Notes: generated by a model from the sequence alone, not told the origin. Shown: positions 16,839 through 26,393, counted from the first letter of the stretch. The stretch: DNA of 64,000 nt from Alteribacter aurantiacus DSM 18675 (GCF_000429705.1 NZ_KE386941.1:806001-870000); one strand, 5' to 3'. Program-made: numbers and translations.

Positions 16839-18161
16839 GTGGGAGAAACTGTATCGAAGAGACAAACAACATTTGAAAGACTCGGGCTTGAGTCTGTGCC
16901 ATTAAATATGAAAACGACGAAAGCGTCTGATTATGTGAGGATCCAAACAGCTGTGGCTATAAATGCAGGGAACTTTCTTGTTCCGGCTATTGCTGTACTA
17001 GAAGGCGGGTTGAACTTTTACGCAGCTGTTCTTTCTACTATGCTCGGTGCTTGCTTTGCCTTTTTATTTGTTTCCCTTTTAGCAATACCGGGGGCGAAGT
17101 ATGGATTGCCCGCTCAATTTGTGATTCGTTCTATGATTGGTACAAAAGGGGCTATGTATTTATCATCACCCGTTCGGACAATTACCTCTCTTTATTGGTT
17201 TGGTGTACAAACAGTTGGAGGTACGTACATACTAAAAGAAATACTGTTTCGTTCATTTGGTGTGAGCGTTCCTTTTTTATGGCTCTCATTACCATTAGCT
17301 TTGCTTATGGCTTACTTGGCGTTAGTCGGTTTTGATGCACTCAAACGCCTAACTGTTTTTGTGCTTCCGTTAATGGCGGTAGCTGCCACTTTGATCGTAT
17401 ATGTATATGTAACAAATGATTACGACGGTCAATCAGCAAGAGAAGTTGTTCATTTTATTGGTCATTGGTCGTTACCGACGATGATTTTATTTGGTAGCTT
17501 AGCTTTTGTGCAATACGTATCAGGTGCTGGTACCTCATCGGATATCGCACGGTACGGAAAATCGCCAAAGCATGCCTTTTGGGGAATTTTTATTGGTAAT
17601 AGTTTCGGCTTTTTCATTACGTCAGTACTAGGGGCATTTACAGCCACTATAGCTATGGATTGGAATCCTTTTGTTGTAGCTACTCAAATGACGGACTCGT
17701 TTTTAATCATAACCATTATTTTTTTGGCTGCAATTTTGTCGATGGTTACGATTAATTTAAACAATGCTTATACAGGAGGGTACAGCTTACTTAATAGTTT
17801 TCCTCGATTAGGGAGGGTAAAGAGTGCGGCTGTTTTTGGGCTAATGGGCATTTGCATCAGTGGCTCGCCGGTTATTGTTGAAGAGGCTGAGCAATTTATT
17901 TATCTGTTGGGAACAGTGATCATACCTTTAACAGCTGTATTTATAGCCGATTACGTATTTGTAAAAAAGAGGACATTAACAAACACAGTAGTGGATCGAC
18001 TGATAAGTGGTGGTGAATCCTTAAACAAAGTTGGAGCTTGTGCCTTTTTATTTGGGGTCGTTATCTATATAGTGGTACCTGAAGGGTACTCACCAAGTTT
18101 TGTATCCTTCTTTTCAACACAAATGGCATATCTAATGTTGGTATTCATGAATAGACGATAA
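16839..18161 (+). CDS. NCS1-family cytosine/purine permease
   Basis: 440 residues with about 12 membrane helices. It begins with the NCS1 hallmark of a short cytoplasmic tail followed by INAGNFLVPAIAVLEGG, and contains the Gly-rich helix GTSSDIARYGKSPKHAF and the late NLNNAYTGGYSLLN segment. It probably imports a nucleobase or related heterocycle by cation symport. GTG at 16839 follows AGGGG by 9 bases. No purine riboswitch core is seen in the 200-base leader. The next gene starts 14 bases downstream. Confidence 0.85.
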   Translation: MGETVSKRQTTFERLGLESVPLNMKTTKASDYVRIQTAVAINAGNFLVPAIAVLEGGLNFYAAVLSTMLGACFAFLFVSLLAIPGAKYGLPAQFVIRSMIGTKGAMYLSSPVRTITSLYWFGVQTVGGTYILKEILFRSFGVSVPFLWLSLPLALLMAYLALVGFDALKRLTVFVLPLMAVAATLIVYVYVTNDYDGQSAREVVHFIGHWSLPTMILFGSLAFVQYVSGAGTSSDIARYGKSPKHAFWGIFIGNSFGFFITSVLGAFTATIAMDWNPFVVATQMTDSFLIITIIFLAAILSMVTINLNNAYTGGYSLLNSFPRLGRVKSAAVFGLMGICISGSPVIVEEAEQFIYLLGTVIIPLTAVFIADYVFVKKRTLTNTVVDRLISGGESLNKVGACAFLFGVVIYIVVPEGYSPSFVSFFSTQMAYLMLVFMNRR

Positions 18162-18175
18162 GGTGGGATCATCTG

Positions 18176-18937
18176 ATGTGTTTGATTGGAGTATCAATGA
18201 AACAAAATAAGGACTTTCCATTTATATTGGCTGCTAACCGAGATGAGTTTTACGATAGACCAACTGCTGCTCTTCATAAATGGGAAAGTGCCGGCTCAAT
18301 ATACGCTGGAAAAGATCTCGAAAAGGGAGGAACCTGGATGGGAATCTCCAAAAAAGGATACATAGGTGCCCTGACCAATGTGAGAGAGAAGCCGTTACGT
18401 TTTGAAGCTCGGTCTAGAGGTGAACTGGTGGTGAACTTCTTAAAGGACGAAGAAAAGGACCCTGAGGGGTATATAGAGCGTGTTGTTAAAAATGGTGATT
18501 GGTATCAAGGATTCAACCTGTTAGTAGGTACTCCGGAAACATTATGGTTTGGTTCCAATCGGAAGGAGCGTATTCAAAGGCTTACAAATGGAGTATTTGG
18601 ATTAAGTAATGCCTCACTAGATACGAATTGGCCTAAAGTAAATGCCATAAAGAAAGCGTTACACGAGATCAGTAACGAGTCGGAGAAAACAGTAGTTGTT
18701 GAACATTTGTTATCTGCTCTGAATCAAACTCATCCTTATCCCTCAAAATATTTAACCGATACAGGGGTCGGTGTAGAAATGGAAAGAATGCTATCGCCGA
18801 TGTTTATTACCTCTCAAACTTATGGGACGAGGTGTTCTACCATCATTGCTATGGATAAAAATCGTTTAGTCACGATCATGGAACGCTCGTATGAGAAAGG
18901 TCTGATAACTGACAAGAAAGTTGATGTTCAAAGGTAG
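18176..18937 (+). CDS. NRDE/TANGO2-family protein
   Basis: 253 residues. It starts MCLIGV, with Cys at residue 2, and carries the NRDE motif (LAANRDEFYDRP), then GGTWMGISKKGYIGALTNVR. This is the NRDE/TANGO2 family, related in fold to N-terminal nucleophile hydrolases; Cys2 may become the nucleophile after Met removal. The cellular role is unknown in bacteria and linked to haem handling in eukaryotes. It is probably cotranscribed with the NCS1 permease. Confidence 0.88.
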   Translation: MCLIGVSMKQNKDFPFILAANRDEFYDRPTAALHKWESAGSIYAGKDLEKGGTWMGISKKGYIGALTNVREKPLRFEARSRGELVVNFLKDEEKDPEGYIERVVKNGDWYQGFNLLVGTPETLWFGSNRKERIQRLTNGVFGLSNASLDTNWPKVNAIKKALHEISNESEKTVVVEHLLSALNQTHPYPSKYLTDTGVGVEMERMLSPMFITSQTYGTRCSTIIAMDKNRLVTIMERSYEKGLITDKKVDVQR

Positions 18938-19032
18938 ATGACAGACGTTGGCATTTGAATCTCCTGTCAAGAGTATGGTATATGTAGTATATGTATAGTA
19001 TAGTCATGTCTTACAATAGAGGAATGGGTTTA

Positions 19033-19359
19033 GTGTTGAATCAACGTTTGCTGTTAGGAGCTTTAAGTGCCGTTTGTATTGTTGTATGGGGAATGTTATT
19101 TTTCGTGTTTATAGGCAATACAGAGCACGTTTCCTTCTCAGAGCACGGACTAAGATCGGGGTTTGAGCGGTCCGGCGCACTCACATTGGCCTATCTAAAT
19201 GAAGAGATTGCCTTGCAAGTGGAAGTTACAGACACTAATGTTGAGGAAGTGGAGTCGGTTGAAATAGAATCGATTACCTGGGATAATGAGGCGATCAATT
19301 TAGGTGATGGGATCTCAATTGATGTTGTCCTTGACTCCTTGGCTTCATGGAAGGAATAG
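19033..19359 (+). CDS. Small single-pass membrane protein
   Basis: About 108 residues: one N-terminal membrane helix (LLLGALSAVCIVVWGMLFFVF) followed by an acidic extracellular domain with repeated Glu/Val (VEVTDTNVEEVESVEIESI). GTG at 19033 is preferred since AGAGG lies 10 bases upstream; ATGs at 18991, 19006 and 19024 are alternatives. Family not recognised. It lies just ahead of tatA. Confidence 0.6.
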   Translation: MLNQRLLLGALSAVCIVVWGMLFFVFIGNTEHVSFSEHGLRSGFERSGALTLAYLNEEIALQVEVTDTNVEEVESVEIESITWDNEAINLGDGISIDVVLDSLASWKE

Positions 19360-19459
19360 GGGATGATTTAAACAGATTCGTTCTATCTATAGTAAAATAG
19401 TAAAAAACGCTTTATAATAAGAGTACATGATATAACGAGCTTTTAAGGAGGTTTCGTAA

Positions 19460-19657
19460 ATGATTCCAAACATCGGTATTCCCGGTTTGATTTTAATATT
19501 GGTCATTGCCCTTGTGATTTTTGGTCCGAAAAAACTACCTGAAATCGGTAAGGCAATGGGACAAACATTGAAAGAGTTCAAGGCATCTGCTAAAGACCTA
19601 ACGAACGACGATGATGATCGACCTTCAAAAAAACAAAACACGAACGATGTAAATTAA
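19460..19657 (+). CDS. tatA: Twin-arginine translocase subunit TatA
   Basis: 65 residues. A short N-terminal helix (IPGLILILVIALVIF) is followed by the invariant FGPKKLPEIGKAMGQ amphipathic helix with the Phe-Gly pair, then a charged tail. TatA oligomers form the pathway for folded proteins at the membrane. AAGGAGG precedes the ATG by 8 bases. tatC follows after a hairpin. No TatB-like extension is present, which is normal for Firmicutes. Confidence 0.95.
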   Translation: MIPNIGIPGLILILVIALVIFGPKKLPEIGKAMGQTLKEFKASAKDLTNDDDDRPSKKQNTNDVN

Positions 19658-19695
19658 AAGTATCTGCTTGAATTAGACAAAAAAGCGTCGTTTTA

Positions 19696-19738
19696 AAAAG
19701 GTGTGAGGGGTGTTAGAATAATTACCCTTACACCTTTT
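19696..19738 (+). terminator. Terminator-like hairpin between tatA and tatC
   Basis: AAAAGGTGTGAGGG (19696-19709) pairs with CCCTTACACCTTTT (19725-19738) with one G-U pair; T4 lies at the 3' side. It would cut read-through from tatA into tatC, or tune the ratio of TatA to TatC. Confidence 0.55.
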
Positions 19739-19779
19739 GCGCGTCTAAAGGACACGGAGCGGTTGAAGGAGCGTAAGTC

Positions 19780-20505
19780 ATGGTAGAACAGAATATGGAG
19801 ATGCTTGATCATCTAAGTGAATTAAGAAAGCGGATTATAATAGTACTAGGATCATTTATATTATCCTTTGTTGTCAGTTTTATTTTTGTCAGAGATATCT
19901 ATGAGTGGTTGATCAAAGACTTGGATATGCAACTTACTATCCTTGGACCGATGGATATCTTATGGATCTTTTTTAGTATTGCTGGACTAATTGCGTTTGC
20001 TGCAACACTGCCGATCCTCTTATTTCAAATTTGGCTGTTTGTTCGCCCTGCTCTTACGAAACAAGAAACGCGAGTGACATTAATGTACATCCCAGCCTCA
20101 TTGCTGTTGTTTCTAGGTGGACTTAGTTTTGGTTATTTTGTAGTACTTCCTATTGTTTTGAATTTTCTTTTAACACTAGGGGACGGTATGTTTCAAACGA
20201 TGTTTACCCCTGATAGGTACTTTCAATTCGTCCTACGCATGACGGTGCCATTTAGTATATTGTTTGAACTTCCGTTGGTTGTCATGTTTCTTACAAGTTT
20301 AGGGTTGATTACACCATACGGGTTACGTAAGAATCGAAAATATGCATTCTTTGCCATCGTGGTTGTGTCAGTTTTAATCTCTCCACCTGATTTTATTTCC
20401 GACATTCTCGTGATTATTCCTTTGACGATTTTGTACGAATTGAGCATTTGGTTATCTTCAATCATCTATAAAAAGAAAATGGCAAAAGAACAGTTGGCTG
20501 AATAG
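19780..20505 (+). CDS. tatC: Twin-arginine translocase subunit TatC
   Basis: 241 residues, six membrane helices. The conserved start MEMLDHLSELRKRIII carries the signal-peptide binding surface (HLxELRxR), and the later SFGYFVVLP and ISPPDFISDILVIIPL segments are typical. It recognises twin-arginine signals and recruits TatA. GAAGGAGCG precedes the ATG. Together with tatA it forms a minimal TatAC system. Confidence 0.95.
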   Translation: MVEQNMEMLDHLSELRKRIIIVLGSFILSFVVSFIFVRDIYEWLIKDLDMQLTILGPMDILWIFFSIAGLIAFAATLPILLFQIWLFVRPALTKQETRVTLMYIPASLLLFLGGLSFGYFVVLPIVLNFLLTLGDGMFQTMFTPDRYFQFVLRMTVPFSILFELPLVVMFLTSLGLITPYGLRKNRKYAFFAIVVVSVLISPPDFISDILVIIPLTILYELSIWLSSIIYKKKMAKEQLAE

Positions 20506-20507
20506 AA

Positions 20508-20542
20508 AAAAGGCTGTGTCGAATACATCGACACAGCCTTTT
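20508..20542 (+). terminator. Terminator after tatC
   Basis: A 15-bp perfect stem AAAAGGCTGTGTCGA / TCGACACAGCCTTTT with a five-base loop. Confidence 0.85.
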
Positions 20543-20637
20543 GTTTTGTTTAAGTAACTGTAAGGGATTTGCTCCTGTTTATGAAAGTGAACATTCGGGA
20601 GCGTCCCTTAGCGTTATAGAAAAATAGATAAGTCAGT

Positions 20638-21330
20638 TTATTTATGAATCGTTTCTATTGGGGTGATTTTCAGGTATTTCATATCTGGTGATTGGATTAA
20701 GGTTTGAACACCATCAATGATGCGTTGGATCGAGTGTGGATCTCTGCAGTCGTAGGCTTCAATATCCAAATGGAGGACCGGACATACATTGAATTCCAAA
20801 ATCCAGTCATGATACCTCTTATAAAGGTCTTCCCAGAATGTTCGGGGAGTTTTAGTTTCCATCTCGCGACCTCTTTTGCCAACTCTTTCGAGAATCTTGT
20901 CCAAGCTTCCGTCAATATAGATGAGAACATCAGGTTTTGGGAAATATGGTGACATTACCATAGCTTCAAACAATGAGTGATATGTATCGAAATCTCGCTT
21001 CGTCATATTTCCATTATCGTACTGCATTTTCGCGAAGATCCCAACATCTTCATAGATGCTTCGGTCTTGGACATACCCGAGTTTGGTTTCGTGCATCAGT
21101 TTTTGCTGTTTAAATCGTTCTGCGAGAAAGTAGATTTGTAAATGAAAAGACCATGTCTTGAAATCTGAGTAATAGTCCTCCAAATAGGGATTCCCATCTA
21201 CTTTTTCGAAGGAGGATTTAAATCCTAATGCGTCGGCCAATGTGTTTGTCAATGTTGATTTACCAACTCCTACCGTGCCTGCAAGAGTAATTAACGCGTT
21301 ATCTGGTATTTTTTTTCGATCATATTTCAT
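20638..21330 (-). CDS. dck: Deoxyadenosine/deoxycytidine kinase
   Basis: 230 residues of the dNK family. Walker A is GTVGVGKST at about residues 18-26, the substrate motif QDRSIYED lies near residue 88, and the lid KRGREMETK near 152. It phosphorylates dA and dC in the deoxynucleoside salvage pathway (B. subtilis YaaF). It is the second gene of an operon, 18 bases after dgk on the minus strand. Confidence 0.92.
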   Translation of the reverse strand: MKYDRKKIPDNALITLAGTVGVGKSTLTNTLADALGFKSSFEKVDGNPYLEDYYSDFKTWSFHLQIYFLAERFKQQKLMHETKLGYVQDRSIYEDVGIFAKMQYDNGNMTKRDFDTYHSLFEAMVMSPYFPKPDVLIYIDGSLDKILERVGKRGREMETKTPRTFWEDLYKRYHDWILEFNVCPVLHLDIEAYDCRDPHSIQRIIDGVQTLIQSPDMKYLKITPIETIHK

Positions 21331-21348
21331 CGGTTCACTCCGTTCTTT

Positions 21349-21990
21349 TTACTTTAAGGCAGTCGTCACTTTCATTGCATGATTCACTTGCTCAATGATG
21401 GCTTGGTAGTCATTAGTGCGCTCGACGAAATCCAATTCATCACCGGAGATCGTAATGACTGGGATGTCAGGATGTGTCTCTTTGAATGTATGGATAAACA
21501 TCTCGTAGTCTTTGGACAACTGTTCCAAGTATTGTGGATCGATCTGTTTTTCGATGCTTCGACCGCGCTTGGCGATTCGTTTTAGTAATGTGTCCAAGCT
21601 TGCATGTAAGTATATAATCACATTTGGCTTAGGTAAGTCTGCTGCCAATAAATGATAGATCTGATCATATTTCTTAAAATGGCTGTCTCTTAATGTTTGT
21701 TTAGCAAAGATGCGATTTTTAAAGATATGATAATCACTTACGACAGGCTTTTTCTGATTGAGTTGAAGCTTTTGGATGTCCTCTAATTGTTTAAATCGAT
21801 TGCACAGAAAAAACATTTCAGTTTGAAAGCTCCACTCGCTAATATCTTCATAAAATTTGCCGAGGAAAGGATTTTCCTCCACAATTTCTTTTAATAAAAA
21901 ATACTGATAATCATTGGCGAGCTTTTCGGCGAGAGACGTCTTGCCAACGCCGATTGGACCTTCGACGGCTATAAAAGGTACGTGTTCCAT
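21349..21990 (-). CDS. dgk: Deoxyguanosine kinase
   Basis: 213 residues, paralogous to the next gene. Walker A is GPIGVGKTS, followed by EIVEENPFLGKFYED, the substrate segment SDYHIFKNRIFA and the lid KRGRSIEKQ. It should phosphorylate dG (B. subtilis YaaG). The ATG at 21990 follows GAGAGGAGGAAAGGC; the open frame upstream (MSQRGGKA) simply reads through that ribosome site. Confidence 0.92.
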   Translation of the reverse strand: MEHVPFIAVEGPIGVGKTSLAEKLANDYQYFLLKEIVEENPFLGKFYEDISEWSFQTEMFFLCNRFKQLEDIQKLQLNQKKPVVSDYHIFKNRIFAKQTLRDSHFKKYDQIYHLLAADLPKPNVIIYLHASLDTLLKRIAKRGRSIEKQIDPQYLEQLSKDYEMFIHTFKETHPDIPVITISGDELDFVERTNDYQAIIEQVNHAMKVTTALK

Positions 21991-22489
21991 AGCCTTTCCT
22001 CCTCTCTGACTCAACTAAAACTTTTATAAAACCACGTTTATTCTACCATATATCAGCAAAATTCTTTACAAAATCGACAAATTTCTCTGAGGACTGGATA
22101 AAATTAAAAGGGTTATTAGTGGTTTAAATGGGTGCTTACAATTAAACTATAAAATGGTGGAAGCAATTATTGAAGCGTCATAGAAGAGGAGGTAGTACCT
22201 AGAATAAAGAGGGGCGTTTTAAAAAAGAGTAGAGCGAAGGCCTTACACCGTGAGGCTTATAGGAGTGGAACGTTTACATATCTTCTAAAAGAGCTGTGCT
22301 TTTGAAAATTGGCATCTAAATTGCATGATTAGGGATTAAATGAAATAATGCTTTTTTCATTTAGGTTGTTGCTCAGAAATGATTCTTTTCAAAATGCCTA
22401 AGTCCGAAGCAAGCTGGTTTTAACGGGAGTAAGTATAGGGGCAACGACAACAAATTATCTGAAAACAGCAAAAAGAGGAGAGATAGGCT
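21991..22489. other. Long leader and promoter region of the yfcC-iadA operon
   Basis: 499 bases without a credible gene. It holds the dgk promoter side, the sigma-54-like promoter at 22309-22326, and near 22235-22275 a weak likeness to the 25247 repeat (GAACGTTTACAT). No riboswitch fold is evident in the roughly 150-base leader. Confidence 0.5.
22309..22326 (+). promoter_or_regulatory. Sigma-54 (SigL) type -24/-12 promoter
   Basis: TTGGCATCTAAATTGCAT has the GG and GC pairs exactly 10 bases apart and matches TGGCAY-N5-TTGCA. It lies about 165 bases before yfcC. No activator gene is adjacent; the nearest in the window is at 51038-52432. Confidence 0.65.
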
Positions 22490-24001
22490 ATGGAAAACAG
22501 AAGAAAAAGTAAATTTCAAATGCCTGATACGTTCGTCATTATTTTTTTCGTCGTATTGGCAGCTGCACTGCTTACATACGTTTTGCCGCAGGGGCAGTTT
22601 GAAACAGAAGAAGTAACGTTCACAACAAGTGATGGCGGGGAGGATACGCGAACCGTTTTAGTGCCTGGGAGCTTTGAAACGGTTACAGATGACGACGGAT
22701 CACCTGTTCGAGATGGTGTTAGTTTGTTCGAGGGCGGAGGAGGAGTCGGTTTCTTAAACTACGTCTTTGAAGGCCTTGTTTCAGGTGATAAGTGGGGCTC
22801 TGCCGTTGGAGTTGTCGCTTTTATCATTATCATTGGTGGTGCCTTTGGCATTATTATGAAAACAAGGGCAATTGAAGAAGGTATTTTTGCGATGATTAAG
22901 AGAACAAAGGGACGAGAAAACTTAATTATCCCGATTATGTTCGTTTTGTTCTCTCTTGGTGGGGCTGTCTTTGGAATGGGAGAAGAGGCCATCGCTTTTG
23001 CTATGATTTTGATCCCGTTAGTGATTGCACTTGGTTATGATGCCATTACAGGAATCATGATTACGTATGTGGCTACACAGATCGGGTTTGCAACAAGCTG
23101 GATGAACCCATTTGGTGTTGCGATTGCTCAAGGTGTAGCTGATGTCCCGGTATTGTCCGGAGCGCCATTTCGTATAGCTATGTGGGTCTTCTTTACCCTT
23201 GTAGGTGTAACGTATACGTGGATCTACGCATCACGCATTAAAAAAGACCCGACTCGCTCCGTTTCTTATGAGTCTGACGAATATTTCAGAAAAGATTTTA
23301 AACAAGAGGATATCAAAAGTAAGTTTGGTTTAGGTCATGGGTTGGTGGTAGGTACGATTGTCATTGGAATCGTGTGGATTGTTTGGGGTGTTGTTCAGCA
23401 TGCCTACTATATCCCTGAAATCGCCACTCAATTCTTTACAATCGGACTAGTAGCAGGAATCATTGGCGTCATATTTAAGCTTAATGGTATGACAATCAAT
23501 GATATTGCATCTGGCTTTACCCAAGGGGCGAGGGATTTATTGCCTGCAGCTCTAATTGTAGGGATGGCCAAAGGAATTGTGATCATCTTGGGTGGAGATG
23601 ATCCTGGGGAGCCTTCTGTATTAAATACAATCATGAATGCTGCAGGAGGATCCATTGAAGGACTGCCTGTCGCGTTGTCTGCATGGTTTATGTTCTTGTT
23701 CCAATCCATATTTAACTTCTTTGTTGTTTCAGGTTCAGGACAAGCTGCGCTGACTATGCCTTTGTTGGCTCCACTAGCTGATATTGCTGGAGTATCAAGA
23801 CAGGTAGCTGTGTTGGCGTATCAACTTGGTGATGGGTTTACGAACATGATAGTACCAACGTCAGCAGCATTAATGGGAGTTTTAGGAGCTGCACGTCTTG
23901 ACTGGGGTAAATGGTTCTTATTTGTCATTAAGTTTCAAGTTCTATTATTTGTATTAGGATCAGCATTTGTCATTATTGCTGCACTTATTGGATTTAGCTA
24001 A
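22490..24001 (+). CDS. YfcC-family transporter (C4-dicarboxylate/amino acid carrier type)
   Basis: 503 residues, about 12 membrane helices. The N-terminus KSKFQMPDTFVIIFFVVLAA with TYVLPQGQFE is the signature of the YfcC family, related to anaerobic C4-dicarboxylate carriers and arginine/ornithine exchangers. Later motifs GMGEEAIAFAMILIPL and SGSGQAALTMPLLAPLAD fit. Its iadA neighbour starts 13 bases after the stop, suggesting it imports a dipeptide, aspartyl compound or an exchange amino acid. AAAAGAGGAGA precedes the ATG. Confidence 0.82.
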   Translation: MENRRKSKFQMPDTFVIIFFVVLAAALLTYVLPQGQFETEEVTFTTSDGGEDTRTVLVPGSFETVTDDDGSPVRDGVSLFEGGGGVGFLNYVFEGLVSGDKWGSAVGVVAFIIIIGGAFGIIMKTRAIEEGIFAMIKRTKGRENLIIPIMFVLFSLGGAVFGMGEEAIAFAMILIPLVIALGYDAITGIMITYVATQIGFATSWMNPFGVAIAQGVADVPVLSGAPFRIAMWVFFTLVGVTYTWIYASRIKKDPTRSVSYESDEYFRKDFKQEDIKSKFGLGHGLVVGTIVIGIVWIVWGVVQHAYYIPEIATQFFTIGLVAGIIGVIFKLNGMTINDIASGFTQGARDLLPAALIVGMAKGIVIILGGDDPGEPSVLNTIMNAAGGSIEGLPVALSAWFMFLFQSIFNFFVVSGSGQAALTMPLLAPLADIAGVSRQVAVLAYQLGDGFTNMIVPTSAALMGVLGAARLDWGKWFLFVIKFQVLLFVLGSAFVIIAALIGFS

Positions 24002-24014
24002 GGAGGAACCATCC

Positions 24015-25187
24015 ATGTTTACACTCATTAAACACGCACATGTCTATGCACCTGAGGATTTAGGGGTAAATGATGTCCTTCTTGCAGGTGAGCGGATTGC
24101 ATCAATTAAACCGTCCATTTCTATTTCTGGAATTGAAGATTTAAAAGTGATTGAGGCTCAGGGAAAAAAACTGGTCCCCGGGTTTATTGATTCCCACGTT
24201 CATATAGCAGGCGGAGGTGGAGAAGGGGGCTTTCATACACGTACGCCTGAACTAACAATTGATGATTGCATTCGTGGTGGCATAACGACTGTGATTGGTG
24301 TAATCGGTACAGATGGAACAACAAGAAGGATGGAAGATCTTATTGCTAAGGCGAGAGGGCTTGATAATGAAGGGATTACCGCATACGCGATGCTGGGCTC
24401 TTATCACTTGCCGTTGCGGCCTCTTACTGGAAAAATAGAAGATGACATGATTCTTATCGATAAGATTATCGGGGTTGGAGAGATTGCGATTGCTGACCAC
24501 CGTTCGTCACAACCGAGATGGCAAGACCTTGCCGAAGTGGCAAGTAAGGCTCGCGTTGGCGGTATACTTTCTGAAAAAGCAGGAAAAGTGAACGTACATG
24601 TTGGGGATAGCCACGATTTTATAAGCGTTTTAGAAGAGGTAGCTAACCATACTGATCTGCCATTACAACAATTCTTGCCCACTCATATGAATCGAACAGG
24701 TGAACTCTTTGAACAGGCAATAAAGTATGCCAAAAAAGGTGGGCTTGTTGATTTTACAACGAGTACAACTGAGAAATTTTTAGCTGAGGGAGAGGTTGCT
24801 TGTTCAATTGCGTTACGCCGTATGCTCGAAGAAGATATTCCTATCGAACAAATCACCTTCACGTCGGATGGGCAAGCAAGTCTACCAGAGTTTGATGAAG
24901 AAGGAGAGTTTGTCGGCCTGCAAATCGGGAGGGTAACGACGCTTTATCCCCCGGTTAGGGAAGCTGTAATCGAAAAGGGAATTCCATTGGAAACAGCGAT
25001 CCGTGTCATCACATCTAATCCGGCTAAGCACTTGAAATTGAAGAAAAAGGGGGCAATTAGACAGGGCTTCGACAGTGACCTTGTTTTGCTCAATAAGGAT
25101 TTGGAAATTGATACTGTCATTGCAAAAGGAAAAATGATGATGGAAGAAAATGAACAAAAGGTATTCTCCACCTTCTATCAAAAGTAA
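24015..25187 (+). CDS. iadA: Isoaspartyl dipeptidase
   Basis: 390 residues, amidohydrolase superfamily. The first metal motif is DSHVHIAGGGGEGG at about residues 67-80, followed by GGITTVIGVIGTDG, GEIAIADHRSSQ, LPTHMNRTGELF and FTSDGQASLPEFD; this order fits IadA. It cleaves isoaspartyl dipeptides from damaged proteins. The ATG at 24015 has AAGGAGGAACC upstream. It is cotranscribed with the YfcC transporter. Confidence 0.9.
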   Translation: MFTLIKHAHVYAPEDLGVNDVLLAGERIASIKPSISISGIEDLKVIEAQGKKLVPGFIDSHVHIAGGGGEGGFHTRTPELTIDDCIRGGITTVIGVIGTDGTTRRMEDLIAKARGLDNEGITAYAMLGSYHLPLRPLTGKIEDDMILIDKIIGVGEIAIADHRSSQPRWQDLAEVASKARVGGILSEKAGKVNVHVGDSHDFISVLEEVANHTDLPLQQFLPTHMNRTGELFEQAIKYAKKGGLVDFTTSTTEKFLAEGEVACSIALRRMLEEDIPIEQITFTSDGQASLPEFDEEGEFVGLQIGRVTTLYPPVREAVIEKGIPLETAIRVITSNPAKHLKLKKKGAIRQGFDSDLVLLNKDLEIDTVIAKGKMMMEENEQKVFSTFYQK

Positions 25188-25246
25188 TTACGATAGGGAA
25201 GAACTGCAATAGTGAATAAAATGTGCCTCTTTAACTGAAGGCCATT

Positions 25247-25412
25247 AGCGACACTCCTGCGGTAGTGCCGAGCGTTTACATTGTGAGTTTTCTGAGAGTC
25301 GTATAAGCAGACCACTACGAGGCGTTACTTGCAGAGGAAGAAGCAAGGTTTTGCTAATGGCTCGCTAGCACCGCCGCGGGAAGGGAGTGGATGGTATGAA
25401 GCGGAGCGTTAT
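25247..25412 (+). repeat. GC-rich dispersed repeat, family B copy 1
   Basis: It shares its two ends with the inverse copy at 58306-58418: AGCGACACTCCTGCGG at the left and ACCGCCGC-G-AAGGGAG with TGAAGCGGAGC at the right. The middle differs. CTCCTGCGG and CCGCGGGAAGGGAG can pair imperfectly. A related core (ACTCCTGTGG to GCTAGCACCGCCACGG) forms the central module of the MITE copies. It fills the 360-base gap between iadA and the DegV gene. Confidence 0.6.
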
Positions 25413-25547
25413 GCACTAATCCAAGGGCATACTCATTACTAATGATCAATATAATTCATTCATTTGCCATTCTCTATCTTAACAACCTTCTCGCCATGTA
25501 GTATGATAGAAAGAGCATTTTTAGAGAGAGTGTAAAGGGGTGCTCAT

Positions 25548-26393
25548 GTGAATAAAAAAGTAAAGATTGTTACAGATTCTACTACCGACTTATCAAAAGA
25601 AATGATTGAAGAACTTGATATCACCGTTGTGCCACTGTCGGTTACGATTGATGATCAATCCTATATTGACGGCATCGATATTACACCCGATGAATTTATT
25701 GAAAAGCTTGTCACTAGTGATAAAATTCCGCAAAGCTCACAACCATCCGTAGGTTCTTTTGCAGAAGTATATGACAAGCTTGGAGAAGATGGGAGTGAGA
25801 TCTTGTCTATCCATATGACTGCCGGAATGAGCGGGACTTTCAACTCGGCTCAAACGGCATCTACTATGACGGATAGTCATGTAGAAGTGGTCGATTCAGG
25901 TTTTATATCTCAAGCTCTTTCTTTTCAAGTAAAAGAAGCAGCTAAAATGGCTCTTGAAGGTGCCTCGATACATGAGATACAAGAGCGAATCAAAAAAGTT
26001 AGGGATAACTCCTCACTCTATATTATGGTTGATACCCTTGAATACCTGGTAAAAGGCGGGCGCATTGGACGAGGGAAGGCTTTGGTAGGCTCCCTGTTAA
26101 AAATTAAACCCGTTGCATCCTTGGCCGATGGGGTGTACACACCTGTTACGAAAGTAAGAACCCATATGCAAATGATTAATTTCTTTAAAAAGCAGTTCCA
26201 AGAAGAAACAGCCGGTAAAACGGTGAAAAGCATTGGCATTTCTCATGCAGATGCATTGGACCTTGCTAAGAAAGTAAGAGATAACCTTCAGCAGTTAACG
26301 GATCTTAAAGACATTCAAATCCGTCCGACTACACCGATTATTAGCACCCACACTGGACCAGGTGCGATTGCACTCATGTACTACGCAGAGTAA
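25548..26393 (+). CDS. DegV-family fatty-acid-binding protein
   Basis: 281 residues. It has the DegV/FakB layout: start VKIVTDSTTDLSKEM, then the Ser/Thr motif SSQPSVGSFAEVYDKL, IHMTAGMSGTFNSAQ and the C-terminal ISTHTGPGAIALMYY. These proteins bind a fatty acid and, as FakB, present it to the kinase FakA. No fakA is nearby. The GTG at 25548 follows AAAGGGG. It is transcribed alone and ended by a terminator. Confidence 0.92.
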   Translation: MNKKVKIVTDSTTDLSKEMIEELDITVVPLSVTIDDQSYIDGIDITPDEFIEKLVTSDKIPQSSQPSVGSFAEVYDKLGEDGSEILSIHMTAGMSGTFNSAQTASTMTDSHVEVVDSGFISQALSFQVKEAAKMALEGASIHEIQERIKKVRDNSSLYIMVDTLEYLVKGGRIGRGKALVGSLLKIKPVASLADGVYTPVTKVRTHMQMINFFKKQFQEETAGKTVKSIGISHADALDLAKKVRDNLQQLTDLKDIQIRPTTPIISTHTGPGAIALMYYAE

